Assembly: GCA_045638265.1 (NCBI GenBank)
Contig: JAZUBA010000077.1
Coordinates: forward strand, 1 to 64,000
DNA length: 64,000 nucleotides
DNA from: RGIG4140 sp045638265
Lineage (GTDB): Bacteria; Pseudomonadota; Alphaproteobacteria; CAAHEQ01; UBA3637
Reading direction: 5' to 3'
The translations under genes and the position numbers were made by a program. The number at the start of each line of letters is the position of its first letter. Position 1 is the first letter of the stretch. Below are positions 26,378 to 35,852 of the stretch, in pieces. Below the pieces are notes generated by a model. The model was not told the DNA's origin, did no database searches, and saw nothing but the letters and a program-made list of their open reading frames with translations.

Positions 26378-28651
26378 ATGGAAACAGAATTATTGGCACC
26401 GGCAGGTGATTTGGAAGCAGGATATAGTGCATTTTATTATGGAGCGGATGCTATTTATTTAGGATTACGCCGATTTTCGGCACGAGCGGAAGCCGTTAAT
26501 TTTGATGAAGCTGATTTAGATGAAATAACAGCATACGCACATGCAAACGGTAAAAAAGTTTATGTTGCTTTAAATACACTTTTACAGGAAAATGAATTGC
26601 CTTTGCTGATGGAACAACTGGATTTATGTGTCCGAACAAAGATTGATGCTTTAATTGTTCAAGATTTAGGCGTTGCCCGCATTATTAAAAAATCGTTTCC
26701 CAGCTTAACCTTGCATGCCAGCACACAATTGGCTGTTCATAATTTATCCGGTGCGTTGGCATTAAAAAAATTAGGATTTGAACGTGTTGTATTGGCACGA
26801 GAACTCTCTTTGTCTGAAATACGAACCATTCAACAAAAATCCGGGTTAGAAATTGAAGTTTTTATTCATGGAGCTTTATGTTATTCATACAGCGGATTAT
26901 GTTCTTTTTCATCTATGACAACGGCTCGCAGTGCAAACAGAGGCAAATGTGTATATGCCTGTCGGTCAGCTTATCGTCTTAATAATCGCTTATATCATCC
27001 ATTTTCAATGAAAGATTTAGCATTAGAAAAAGAAGTGTGTCAATTAAAAGGTTTATCGCTTAAAATTGAAGGTCGTAAAAAAAATGCACTTTATGTGGGT
27101 GCTGTAACGGATTACTATCGTCGGATTTTAGATACCGGTAAAGTTGATACAAAATTAACGGACAATCTAAAACAAATTTTTGCTCGCCCATGGACAAAAT
27201 TACATTTTAACGGAAAAAATAAAGATGTGATTGAACCGGACTATGTCGGACATAGAGGGCTTGAAATCGGACGTGTTGAAAAAATTGTTAAGCAACAGAT
27301 AACCGTTAAACCGTGTTATCCGATTGAACGATATGATGGTATTCAAATTGATATACCGAATACGGAAAAACCGTTTGGTTTTTCTGCCGAACAGTTATTT
27401 GTCAATGGTAAACGTGTTTTTCAAGTACAGGCAGGGCAGAGTGTAACAATTTCACTTCCGCCTAAAAGCCCGTTTATTCCTAAAAATGCCAAAGTTTATC
27501 TTTCTTCATCTACACGGGTTAAACGCTCTTATCCTTATGAAAAACCAAAAAAAGGACAGTATAAAAACCGTTTGCCGATTTCTGTAGATGTTTATTTAAA
27601 TGATGATTGTATTTGTGCTGTATGCGAAACAACCAGTGTGCGGGTAGATAGTGTTTTATCATTAGCAAAAGACATAACAAAAGTTGAAAATGCCGTTCAA
27701 AACAGTTTTATGAAAACAGGTGATACATTCTTTGACGTTATGGAAGTTCGTTTGCACAATCCGAATGCATTGTTTGCTCCGGCATCTGTTTTAAATGAAG
27801 TTCGCAGACAATTATTTGAATTGTTATCAAAGGAAATGAAGTCCGAGCATGTTGTTCCATCATTGCCAAAAACAGATATAAAAACGCAAAGTAACAATCA
27901 AAAACCTGTTTGGAAAATTAAAACAGACCAACCTCATTTGTTCCAATCTGTTGATTTAACGGATATTTCTGAATTGATTGTTGTGTTGTCATCTCATTTG
28001 AAACCGTCTGATTTGACAGGCTTACCAAAAGAAAAAATCCGTCTTGCTTTGCCGACCGTTTTACGTCATGAAGCACCAACAAAACAAATTGAATTATTTT
28101 GGAATGCCGGCTACACAAAATGGCAAATCGGCAATATTGGCGGATTGGAAATGTTACCGAAAAAAGCCGATGTTGATTTAGATGATACCATGCATATATT
28201 AAATACACAAGCAATGGCACATGCTTTTGAATATGGTATGAGTGGTGTTACATTCAGTGTAGAGGATACAAAAGATAATATTTCCTATTTAGCCAAACAC
28301 GGAGATAATACAACATTGGTCGTTTATCAGGATGTACCGTTGTTTATTTCGGCAAATTGTATTCGTGAAAATGCGTGTGCTGATTGTTCCCGTGTTCCTC
28401 AAATGTACGAATTAACAAACGGGAAAGACAAGTTTATGGCTTATTCAAAAGATTGTCAAACCATTGTTACAAAACAAACACCGTTTTATATCGGCACTTC
28501 CTGTCAAAATGTTCCCGTTACGGCTTATCGTATGGATTTTTGTCATCAGAATTATACCGTTGAACAAATTGTACGTTTAGTTAATCAAATTAAATCACAT
28601 CAAACTCTGAAAAATAGTTATACAGGTAATTTTTTGAAAAATTTTGCTTGA
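26378..28651 (+). CDS. U32 family protein (RlhA/TrhP-like RNA hydroxylation)
   Basis: 757 residues. The N-terminus ELLAPAGDLEAGYSAFYYGADAIYLGL is the U32 signature, followed by the Cys cluster HGALCYSYSGLCSF...NRGKCVYACR (about residues 165-205) and IEGRKK. Characterised U32 proteins (RlhA, TrhP/YegQ) act with iron-sulfur chemistry in hydroxylation of 23S rRNA or tRNA rather than as proteases. The long C-terminal half with two extra Cys (ENACADCSRV) resembles the large RlhA-type members. The exact substrate cannot be assigned. The ribosome site AAAGGA precedes the ATG. Confidence 0.85.
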   Translation: METELLAPAGDLEAGYSAFYYGADAIYLGLRRFSARAEAVNFDEADLDEITAYAHANGKKVYVALNTLLQENELPLLMEQLDLCVRTKIDALIVQDLGVARIIKKSFPSLTLHASTQLAVHNLSGALALKKLGFERVVLARELSLSEIRTIQQKSGLEIEVFIHGALCYSYSGLCSFSSMTTARSANRGKCVYACRSAYRLNNRLYHPFSMKDLALEKEVCQLKGLSLKIEGRKKNALYVGAVTDYYRRILDTGKVDTKLTDNLKQIFARPWTKLHFNGKNKDVIEPDYVGHRGLEIGRVEKIVKQQITVKPCYPIERYDGIQIDIPNTEKPFGFSAEQLFVNGKRVFQVQAGQSVTISLPPKSPFIPKNAKVYLSSSTRVKRSYPYEKPKKGQYKNRLPISVDVYLNDDCICAVCETTSVRVDSVLSLAKDITKVENAVQNSFMKTGDTFFDVMEVRLHNPNALFAPASVLNEVRRQLFELLSKEMKSEHVVPSLPKTDIKTQSNNQKPVWKIKTDQPHLFQSVDLTDISELIVVLSSHLKPSDLTGLPKEKIRLALPTVLRHEAPTKQIELFWNAGYTKWQIGNIGGLEMLPKKADVDLDDTMHILNTQAMAHAFEYGMSGVTFSVEDTKDNISYLAKHGDNTTLVVYQDVPLFISANCIRENACADCSRVPQMYELTNGKDKFMAYSKDCQTIVTKQTPFYIGTSCQNVPVTAYRMDFCHQNYTVEQIVRLVNQIKSHQTLKNSYTGNFLKNFA

Positions 28652-28676
28652 AAAAATTAAATTATCAGTGTATGAT
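28648..28676 (+). promoter_or_regulatory. Sigma-70 promoter
   Basis: TTGAAA, 17 bases, then TATGAT. It begins at the very end of the U32 gene and lies 31 bases before the next ATG. Confidence 0.7.
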
Positions 28677-28707
28677 AAATACATTATAATATGAAAAGGA
28701 GAGCTTG

Positions 28708-31464
28708 ATGGCAGAAAACAATACAATAGCAACGATGTCAGTTAATGTCGGCGGACAAATGCAATATGCAAGTGGTGTTTGGCAAAGTGGGCAATTAACA
28801 ACATCGGCTCTTGTTCGTTATGCTCAAGGAAATACGTCGGCAAGTGTTCGTCAAGAAGCCGTATCAGAATTATTATCCGGTCGTCAACTTAATGAACAAC
28901 AAATTCAATTTGTACAATCTCAATTTGAAAAAGAGGTTGCTTTATATCAAGAAATGTTAACCGACAAACGCTTTGTTAATGCTCTGCAACAAGCCAATGA
29001 ATCGTTAGCTTATGTGCCATCTGACACACAATCACCGGTATCAGAGCGTTTTATTCAAGGATTAATAGAGCAAAATACTTCTGGTTTAACAGCCGATGAA
29101 ATTCGTAAATTATGTGCTTTGGTAACAACAAAAGAGGCAGTGTTTCCAAACGGTGTTCGTTTTGGTTTTCAACGAGAAAAATTATTAACAAACTTTATAG
29201 TTAATGCAAATCAAAGTGTTTTATGTGCTGATTTGTTGAAAGAGTTTGTTGCAACAGACAGACCGTGTGCATTTATCCTTGATGATGGTGATGCAAAAGC
29301 CCGTAAGGCAGGTGGATTGTATGCTTGGAAATATCAACAACAAGGGAATCAAATTCAATATGTTGGGGCCGATATTCAACTTAAATCAAATGTATTTGAC
29401 GAAGCAATTTATCACGAAATGCGCCATCATGTAACGACTCCTCAAATTAACGATGCTAGAATGCGGGCAAATCAAAATCCGATATTTCACTTTATTTCAG
29501 AAGTTGATACGTGTGCTTATGATTGTTTTTTTGATAGTCGTATTCGGGGTAATCAAATTGTGTCATCTATTATAGAAAGAACCCGTCAACAAGCCATTCA
29601 AGAAAATAGTCATTTATCACAAACTGAACAAATCCGTTTAGGAAATGATAAAGCGCGTCATACATTGATGAAGCTTTACTTGTCTTCTCCGGAAGAACGT
29701 ATTGATTATTATAAAGAATTACGCAAAGAAGGTGTTTTAGAGTTACCTGATGATTTTGATAAGGTAACAGCAACAAATAAAGTGATTCCTGAAACACAAA
29801 ATACAGGTTTATGGCATTCTTTAAATGACATGGAAAATTTAACAGATGCATGGATCCATTATTATGCACCAAATTATGTTACTGAAATGAAAAAATATTT
29901 AGAAAATTCAGTAAATGAACAAAAGGGAATAAATGGATTTGTTGAACAATATCATACGTCTGATGTTATGGCGTATATTCAAGAAAATTTAGGTTTACAA
30001 GGCGTTCCATCTGCTCATTTTGCTCAACATTTGGGTGAAAAATACTTAAATCTGCCTCAAAATCAGAATATCAGTGGGTTAGTACCACTTATTCAAAATG
30101 GGACTACTTTGGCAACACAGTCTTATTTTGCGATACATCCGCAAGAAGTTAATCAGTCGTTCAAAATTGGGCAGGGAACAATTAACTTGACTCCATTACA
30201 CTATGCGTTAAGAGAAAACAGACTGGATACAGTCCATATGTTATTACAAAATCCGAACATTGATTTGACTATTCAAAATGAACAAGGAGAGTCACCGTTG
30301 GGTGTTTTACTCTCAAAAGTCGGACAATCAAATGTGGATAAACAGCTTGTAACAGAAACGGCAAAGATGATGATTGCTCAAAAAGCACCAATTATCAGTT
30401 TAAACAACGCTTCTTTATTTGAACAAGCCGTACGGTCGGATAATGCCGATATTTTGAATTATGTTCTATCAGAATGTAAAAATGCTTATACAACAGATAA
30501 AAATCTTTTGTTGACTTATATTCAACATCGTCAATCTTTTGATACATTTACGCTGGATGAAAATATTGTTCGTCAGTTAGTTGATTTTGGAAGCTCCCCG
30601 CAAACAGATTTATCACCAGAAATGTATGAACAACTTCGTTCTTATCCGTTTAAAGATGAAAAATTAAGAACAGTCTTTGCTTCTATAACACCACCAGCCG
30701 AAAATAATACACTGACAGATGTTTCAGAACCGACTGAAAATGAAGAAAATCCGGAAAAAATACAGCAAACTTCAACAGAGCCAGAAATTCAGCCGTCAGA
30801 TAGTAAAAACGAGGTACAACCTGAAACGGAAAATCCAACAGAAAGTAACACACAACCGCTTTCCGAAGACACTAATCAGACAGAAGTGCAACGGGATACA
30901 TCAGCAGAGGATAAAAACACAGAGGAACAAACGCCATCTGAACCGAATAAACCAAAAACAAACCATACACCAGCTCGTCCGCAAACAACACGCCCTAAAA
31001 CGCATTCGCAAGAACGTAAAACTGTACGACCGGCAACAGTTCCATCTACATCACAACCGGTAGTTCAGCCAAACATTAATGCACCACAAAATACTCCCAG
31101 ACAAATGGAAACACCACAAAATAATCCACAGGTATCTGACATACAATCCGGCGTGATGCCACAGTCAGACAATACAAGACAAAATGCCAAAGCTGAAGCA
31201 GATAAACAAAGCTTTTTAGAGCGAAATTGGGAATGGTTGGTTGGATTGGGCATTGCTATTGCAGTTGGTATTGGCGCATATTTCCTTATTCGTAACCAGA
31301 AAAAGAAAACAAAAACAGCAGAGAATACAGTAAGTGAATTAAGTGGAGAAGTGTCCAATTTAAAAGATAAACTCAACGCCATGCAAACGCAACAAAGTAA
31401 TTTATCAAATGATGATGTGTTAAATGCAGAATTGAACAATATAAACATCACAAATAACCGTTAA
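28708..31464 (+). CDS. Membrane-anchored zincin-like protein with ankyrin repeats
   Basis: 918 residues. The N-terminal half contains AIYHEMRHH (HExxH from His236) followed about 30 residues later by a SEVDTCAYD segment that could give the third zinc ligand. This resembles putative metallopeptidase families of uncertain function (DUF6782-like). Ankyrin repeats follow at about 485-580 (LTPLHYALRENRLDTV). A disordered Pro/Thr/Gln/Glu-rich stretch comes at about 670-830, and then one transmembrane helix (about 842-862) and a charged coiled tail. The N-terminus has no signal peptide, so topology is unclear (tail-anchored, or N-terminus exposed to a host). The ATG at 28708 follows AAGGAGAG; a TTG one codon earlier is less likely. 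Confidence 0.75.
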   Translation: MAENNTIATMSVNVGGQMQYASGVWQSGQLTTSALVRYAQGNTSASVRQEAVSELLSGRQLNEQQIQFVQSQFEKEVALYQEMLTDKRFVNALQQANESLAYVPSDTQSPVSERFIQGLIEQNTSGLTADEIRKLCALVTTKEAVFPNGVRFGFQREKLLTNFIVNANQSVLCADLLKEFVATDRPCAFILDDGDAKARKAGGLYAWKYQQQGNQIQYVGADIQLKSNVFDEAIYHEMRHHVTTPQINDARMRANQNPIFHFISEVDTCAYDCFFDSRIRGNQIVSSIIERTRQQAIQENSHLSQTEQIRLGNDKARHTLMKLYLSSPEERIDYYKELRKEGVLELPDDFDKVTATNKVIPETQNTGLWHSLNDMENLTDAWIHYYAPNYVTEMKKYLENSVNEQKGINGFVEQYHTSDVMAYIQENLGLQGVPSAHFAQHLGEKYLNLPQNQNISGLVPLIQNGTTLATQSYFAIHPQEVNQSFKIGQGTINLTPLHYALRENRLDTVHMLLQNPNIDLTIQNEQGESPLGVLLSKVGQSNVDKQLVTETAKMMIAQKAPIISLNNASLFEQAVRSDNADILNYVLSECKNAYTTDKNLLLTYIQHRQSFDTFTLDENIVRQLVDFGSSPQTDLSPEMYEQLRSYPFKDEKLRTVFASITPPAENNTLTDVSEPTENEENPEKIQQTSTEPEIQPSDSKNEVQPETENPTESNTQPLSEDTNQTEVQRDTSAEDKNTEEQTPSEPNKPKTNHTPARPQTTRPKTHSQERKTVRPATVPSTSQPVVQPNINAPQNTPRQMETPQNNPQVSDIQSGVMPQSDNTRQNAKAEADKQSFLERNWEWLVGLGIAIAVGIGAYFLIRNQKKKTKTAENTVSELSGEVSNLKDKLNAMQTQQSNLSNDDVLNAELNNINITNNR

Positions 31465-31539
31465 AAAAACAGTATTAAACTTAATTTTAAATTTAATGTT
31501 TTTGATTAATTATGAATGATAATATGTTAAAATTAAAGA

Positions 31540-32742
31540 TTAATCTCTAATAAATAAATTTCTTAAACGTGAAATGAACGAAATATTTGAATTGTGTTGT
31601 TTTATCTGCTCAGCTGGTTTTTTACAAAACTCTTGAAGCATTGATTTTGGTGTTTCATCAGGTCGTTTTGTCATATCTTGAATATGTTGTTTTGTGTAAT
31701 TAACAATTTCTTTTTCGGTATCTGATAAATTTTGTCCTGTAATTGATTTGTCAAGATAGGCTTTTGCTTCAATTAACAATTGTTGAAAATATTGTATGCG
31801 TTGCATGGAATCTACTTTATTTTTCAGTTGAGCCATTGCAAAGGATTTAAAATTATTTAAACTAATTTGTTCCCGATTATTTATTTCGTTTGACAAATAA
31901 TTGCAACAAAACGCATTCATTTCTGTTTGTTCATATTTTCCGTTATATGTCCCTGAATTATCAAAACGAATACCGGATAAAATACCTTTTTTAGAAATTA
32001 AAATACCGTTTTGTTCGTCAGCCACCCATGTTAGAGGTTCTACTTTTACCCAATACGATTTTTTGTTTTTAATTATCCGATCAGATGCTTCTAAATGAAT
32101 TTTATGTTTGGTTTCATCACTGTTTTGAGCTAATGTCGCAACAACTTGTACATATTTTTCCCCTTCAAATTCATATTCTTTTAAAGAGCTAAAACATTGC
32201 GTTCGGGTATCTTTTGAATAAGGACACATTTCAAGTGTGTTAATCGTATATGTATGACCTGTTTCAGTCAGTTGATTACGTGCCAAAGCACGAGATAATT
32301 GAGCGGATGTTTTTATATCAGCAAGACTTTGCGGATAACTGCCGACTTGTACTATTGGGATACTTGTGTTGGGTTCAACAACAACCTCGCCGATAATTTT
32401 ATAATCTCTTTCCTTTTTTGCTTCATCCAAACTAATAACAGGTAAAATACAAGCTTCCCGTGAATTTGCCCACATGGCTTTGTTTCTATCTGAAATATCC
32501 ATAACAACATCGTAATTTTGAAACCCGAAATCATATTCAATACGACGTTCACAAGAAGATTTTGTCCAGACCAAATCAGCACATTGTTTATTATTAGATG
32601 AATTGGAATCTAATTTTACTCCTGTTAAAACAGCAAAATCTGTTGCTTGTATTGCATAGACACTATCAATTTGGGGATGAGCAAGAACTTTAAGGGCATT
32701 TGATAATAGAATATCGTTTTTTTCAAGTAATGTTATTTTCAT
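31540..32742 (-). CDS. Hypothetical protein, tandem paralogue 1
   Basis: 400 residues, paralogous to the next gene. Shared blocks: QASDFAVLTG near the N-terminus, VGSYPQSLADI in the middle, EYEFEGxKYVQVVA, and WVKVEPLxWxxDExxxILIS with an AILSGIRF-like follow-up. These last blocks recall the DUF6273-type layout seen in SUMF1-like or surface proteins, but this assignment is weak. A short basic hydrophobic tail ends the protein (FISRLRNLFIRD). There is no signal peptide or membrane span. The upstream promoter is duplicated together with the gene. Confidence 0.7.
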   Translation of the reverse strand: MKITLLEKNDILLSNALKVLAHPQIDSVYAIQATDFAVLTGVKLDSNSSNNKQCADLVWTKSSCERRIEYDFGFQNYDVVMDISDRNKAMWANSREACILPVISLDEAKKERDYKIIGEVVVEPNTSIPIVQVGSYPQSLADIKTSAQLSRALARNQLTETGHTYTINTLEMCPYSKDTRTQCFSSLKEYEFEGEKYVQVVATLAQNSDETKHKIHLEASDRIIKNKKSYWVKVEPLTWVADEQNGILISKKGILSGIRFDNSGTYNGKYEQTEMNAFCCNYLSNEINNREQISLNNFKSFAMAQLKNKVDSMQRIQYFQQLLIEAKAYLDKSITGQNLSDTEKEIVNYTKQHIQDMTKRPDETPKSMLQEFCKKPAEQIKQHNSNISFISRLRNLFIRD

Positions 32743-32834
32743 AAAAAAACTCCATAAGTATTTTTTTTTATTATACCAAAATTTTTACAAAAATCAACTT
32801 TTTATACTGTATAAACAATAGATTAAAATAAAAA

Positions 32835-34028
32835 TTAATTTCTTGAAAAAAGGTGTTTAAACCAGAGGAATCCTGAAATATTATTGTTTTTGACTTTATC
32901 TTCATCTTGTTTTTGACAGAATTGATTAAGCATTTCTTGAGGCAGAATATTTGGTTGTGCTATCATATTTTGAATATGTTGCTTTGTGTATTGAACAATT
33001 TCTTTTTCAGTAGAAGACAATGTTCCATCTGTAATTGATTTACCGAGATATGATTTTGTTGTTTGGATAAGTTTTTGAAAATATTCAACTCTTTGCATGG
33101 AATCTACTTTGTTTTTCAGTTGAGCCATTGCAAAGGATTTAAAATTATTCAAACTGATTTGTCCCCGACTGGTAATTTCATTTGACAGATATGTATCACA
33201 AAATGCTTTCATTTCTGTTTGAGAAAAATCACCGTTATATTCAGTTGTATGATTAAAACGAATGCCGGATAAAATGGCTTTATTGGAAATTAAAATCTCT
33301 TTTTCTTCATCTACCATCCATATTAATGGTTCTACTTTAACCCAATACGGTTTTTTGTTTTTAACATAACGACAAGGAACATCTAAATGAACGCTTTCCC
33401 GTGTTTCACTTATAAGTTGAGATAATGATGCTACAACCTGAACATATTTATTTCCTTCAAATTCATATTCTTTTAGGGTAATATATGTTTGAGGTCTTGT
33501 ATCGTTTCCTTTCGACAACATCGGCAAACCATTAATGGTATAAGTTTTTCCAGTTTCAGTGAGTTTATTTCGTTTTAAAGCTCGTGTTAATTTAGCAGAG
33601 GTTTCTATATCTGCCAAACTTTGAGGATAAGAACCAACTTTGGCTAATTTAACGATACCATTTCCGATCGGAACTGTATTAATAATTTCAAAATCTTTTT
33701 CTTTTTCGGCTTCGTTTAAGTTAATAACGGGAACAATGCAGGCATCACGTGAATCGGGACTGATATTATTTTTTGTTGAAATATCCATAACTAAATCTAA
33801 ATTTTCGTTATTGTAAATGTATTTGCATTTTGATTTTGTCCAAACAAATTGGGCATATTGACGTTGGTGATTGTTGTTTTCTAAATATTTATCTAAAAAA
33901 GCTCCTGTTAAAACGGCAAAATCACTTGCCTGTACGGCATAAGGTTGTAATGTATCTTGTTGAACAAGAAGTGCAAGTGTGGATGATGAGTTAATGTCTG
34001 ATTTATCTAATAATGTAACTTTCATCAA
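32835..34028 (-). CDS. Hypothetical protein, tandem paralogue 2
   Basis: 397 residues, colinear with the preceding gene and almost identical in the segment SLNNFKSFAMAQLKNKVDSM. N-terminal and C-terminal thirds differ more (tail FLWFKHLFSRN). The gene has its own promoter, similar to that of paralogue 1 and 90 bp from it, so the two are probably expressed separately. Function unknown. Confidence 0.7.
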   Translation of the reverse strand: MMKVTLLDKSDINSSSTLALLVQQDTLQPYAVQASDFAVLTGAFLDKYLENNNHQRQYAQFVWTKSKCKYIYNNENLDLVMDISTKNNISPDSRDACIVPVINLNEAEKEKDFEIINTVPIGNGIVKLAKVGSYPQSLADIETSAKLTRALKRNKLTETGKTYTINGLPMLSKGNDTRPQTYITLKEYEFEGNKYVQVVASLSQLISETRESVHLDVPCRYVKNKKPYWVKVEPLIWMVDEEKEILISNKAILSGIRFNHTTEYNGDFSQTEMKAFCDTYLSNEITSRGQISLNNFKSFAMAQLKNKVDSMQRVEYFQKLIQTTKSYLGKSITDGTLSSTEKEIVQYTKQHIQNMIAQPNILPQEMLNQFCQKQDEDKVKNNNISGFLWFKHLFSRN

Positions 34029-34055
34029 AAAAACTCCGTAAAATAAATTTTATAT

Positions 34056-34084
34056 ATTATACAGAAAATTTTTACAAAAATCAA
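34056..34084 (-). promoter_or_regulatory. Promoter of paralogue 2; the same sequence precedes paralogue 1
   Basis: On the minus strand TTGATT, 17 bases, TATAAT. A nearly identical block (TTGATTTTTGTAAAAATTTT and TATAAT) lies at 32770-32797 ahead of paralogue 1, so the promoter was copied along with the gene. Confidence 0.7.
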
Positions 34085-34150
34085 CTTTTTATATAAAAAC
34101 CGGATTAAAACATTTGTTTTAACCCGATAATATAGAAAATGTATTCAAGT

Positions 34151-34609
34151 TTAATCTGTTTTAACATTTGTATCTGCAACGGATTGAATCAATGCTAAAA
34201 TATTATTTCTGATTTTAGAATCATTAATCCGAACAAAAGCGTTGATTAATTCGCGAATATTTTGTTGCATTTCATAAGGTTGTTGCAGAATACCAAAATC
34301 ATCGGACGAATCACATAAGCAATCGTTTGCAAAAATAGAAAAATCAATACCACGACCACTTAATGTCCGTTCAATTCCATCAAAAAAATAGCTGACAGGT
34401 GTATTGAGGGTGCGGGCTAAATGCCAGATGCGACTGCCAGAAATACGATTACTGCCTTTTTCGTATTTTTGTAATTGTTGAAAGGATATGTTTAATGTTT
34501 GTGCTAATTGATTTTGACTTAATCCAATCAAATTTCGGCGTAATCTTATTCGTGAACCGATATATTCATCAATAGCGTTTAATGTTTCGTCTGATATTGT
34601 GTTTTCCAT
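34151..34609 (-). CDS. XRE-family transcriptional regulator
   Basis: 152 residues. An HTH of the Cro/cI type runs from about residue 15 to 70 (RIRLRRNLIGLSQNQLAQTL, then FQQLQKYEKGSNRISGSRIWHLA), followed by a short linker and a helical C-terminal part that probably dimerises. This architecture is frequent in Alphaproteobacteria. A minus-strand promoter and a palindrome lie just upstream, so autoregulation is possible. Confidence 0.9.
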   Translation of the reverse strand: MENTISDETLNAIDEYIGSRIRLRRNLIGLSQNQLAQTLNISFQQLQKYEKGSNRISGSRIWHLARTLNTPVSYFFDGIERTLSGRGIDFSIFANDCLCDSSDDFGILQQPYEMQQNIRELINAFVRINDSKIRNNILALIQSVADTNVKTD

Positions 34610-34631
34610 GAGTAACCTCCTGTTTTTCTTT

Positions 34632-34700
34632 TGTATACGATAGGTTTTTTAGTGTTGTCAAGATTTATTTTGCAAATTTTACATATGATTATATGTAAAA
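34632..34700 (-). promoter_or_regulatory. Promoter and palindrome upstream of the XRE gene
   Basis: TTGACA (minus strand, 34656-34661), 18 bases, then TATACA (34632-34637). The perfect inverted repeat TTTTACATAT / ATATGTAAAA at 34677-34700 sits upstream of the -35. It may be an operator, or the terminator of the methyltransferase gene. Confidence 0.55.
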
Positions 34701-34715
34701 TCAGTCTTTTTTATT

Positions 34716-35696
34716 CTACTTTGTCAGTACACAGAAAATTTCAATATGATTTGTATACATAAATTGGTCAACAGGAATTACTTTTTCCAATCTATACCCA
34801 CCATTTATTAAATCTTTGATATCACGAGATGCTGTATTCGGATTACAGGAAATCATCAAAATCCGTTGAACTTGACTTTGTGCCAATTGACGACATTGTT
34901 CTTTCCCGCCGGCACGAGGTGGGTCAATAACAACCGTATCAAACATATTTAATTCGTTTGGTAAAAGAGGATTGCGAAACAAATCTCGCTCAAAACCCAT
35001 ATTTCCCAAAGCTTTTAAACTGTCTCCGGCAATATCATAACCTTGAACGGATAATCCCTTTTGTGCAATTGGTTTCGCAAACGTACCGCTTCCGCAAAAT
35101 AAATCAGCAACTTTTTTGGCATCACCTAAATGGGTTAAAACCAAATTGACTAATGCTTCTTCACCTTTGGCAGATGGTTGTAAAAATGAATCAGGAGGGA
35201 AGGGTAGTTGTATTTGTTGTACAATCGGTTCTTTATTATAAAGCAAACGGGCAACGTTATTTTTAAGAGCAAAATCGGCTAATAATTCCCGTTGATTAAG
35301 TGTTAAATTTCCGACACCGCTTCGTTTAATATGCATATCAATACCAAAAGGTGTATTTAAAACAGCAATTTCACCGCTACCTTTAAGTTCTCGTATCAAT
35401 TCTTGTAAACGAGGTAAAAAATCACTCAACGGCTGAACAAGGGCCGGACAGGCATTTAAGGCAATAATTTGATGACTTTTGAGGGCATTAAAACCGATTT
35501 TTCCTTTTTGAAAAGCAAAAGTTGCGCGTCTGCGTGTGCCAAAAGGAATAGTGATAATCGGTTGAATATCACAATCAATCCCTTGATTTAAAAATGCCGT
35601 TTTCACAAAATTATGCTTGTTTTTAAGATAGTCTTCCAAGGGTAAATGCTGATAAAGACATCCGCCACATCGTTCAAAAGTGGGACATATTGTCAT
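34716..35696 (-). CDS. 23S rRNA/tRNA m5U methyltransferase (RlmC/RlmD-TrmA family), without TRAM domain
   Basis: 326 residues. The N-terminal Cys pattern (C4, C10-GGC, and a later Cys in LNACPAL) fits the 4Fe-4S cluster of RlmD-type enzymes. The SAM-binding motif is DLFCGSGTF, followed by VIDPPRAG and the catalytic Cys in SCNPNTASRD. It methylates C5 of a uridine in RNA. It lacks the N-terminal TRAM domain of E. coli RlmD (433 residues), as many alphaproteobacterial homologues do. The substrate is not decided. AAGGAAG precedes the ATG. Confidence 0.88.
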   Translation of the reverse strand: MTICPTFERCGGCLYQHLPLEDYLKNKHNFVKTAFLNQGIDCDIQPIITIPFGTRRRATFAFQKGKIGFNALKSHQIIALNACPALVQPLSDFLPRLQELIRELKGSGEIAVLNTPFGIDMHIKRSGVGNLTLNQRELLADFALKNNVARLLYNKEPIVQQIQLPFPPDSFLQPSAKGEEALVNLVLTHLGDAKKVADLFCGSGTFAKPIAQKGLSVQGYDIAGDSLKALGNMGFERDLFRNPLLPNELNMFDTVVIDPPRAGGKEQCRQLAQSQVQRILMISCNPNTASRDIKDLINGGYRLEKVIPVDQFMYTNHIEIFCVLTK

Positions 35697-35784
35697 AAAA
35701 ATACTTCCTTATTTAAAATAACTGTTTGATAAAATTGTTTTTTTATCTGATAACATTTTTTTGCGTTTCTGTCAATAAAATTAT

Positions 35785-35813
35785 TTGACATTAACCTAAA
35801 AAAAAAGTAAATT
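35785..35813 (+). promoter_or_regulatory. Promoter of lysS
   Basis: TTGACA, 17 bases, then TAAATT, about 40 bases before the lysS start. Confidence 0.65.
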
Positions 35814-35852
35814 GTATGAGAATTTATTGTTTTTAACCAAAGGATAAAGAAA

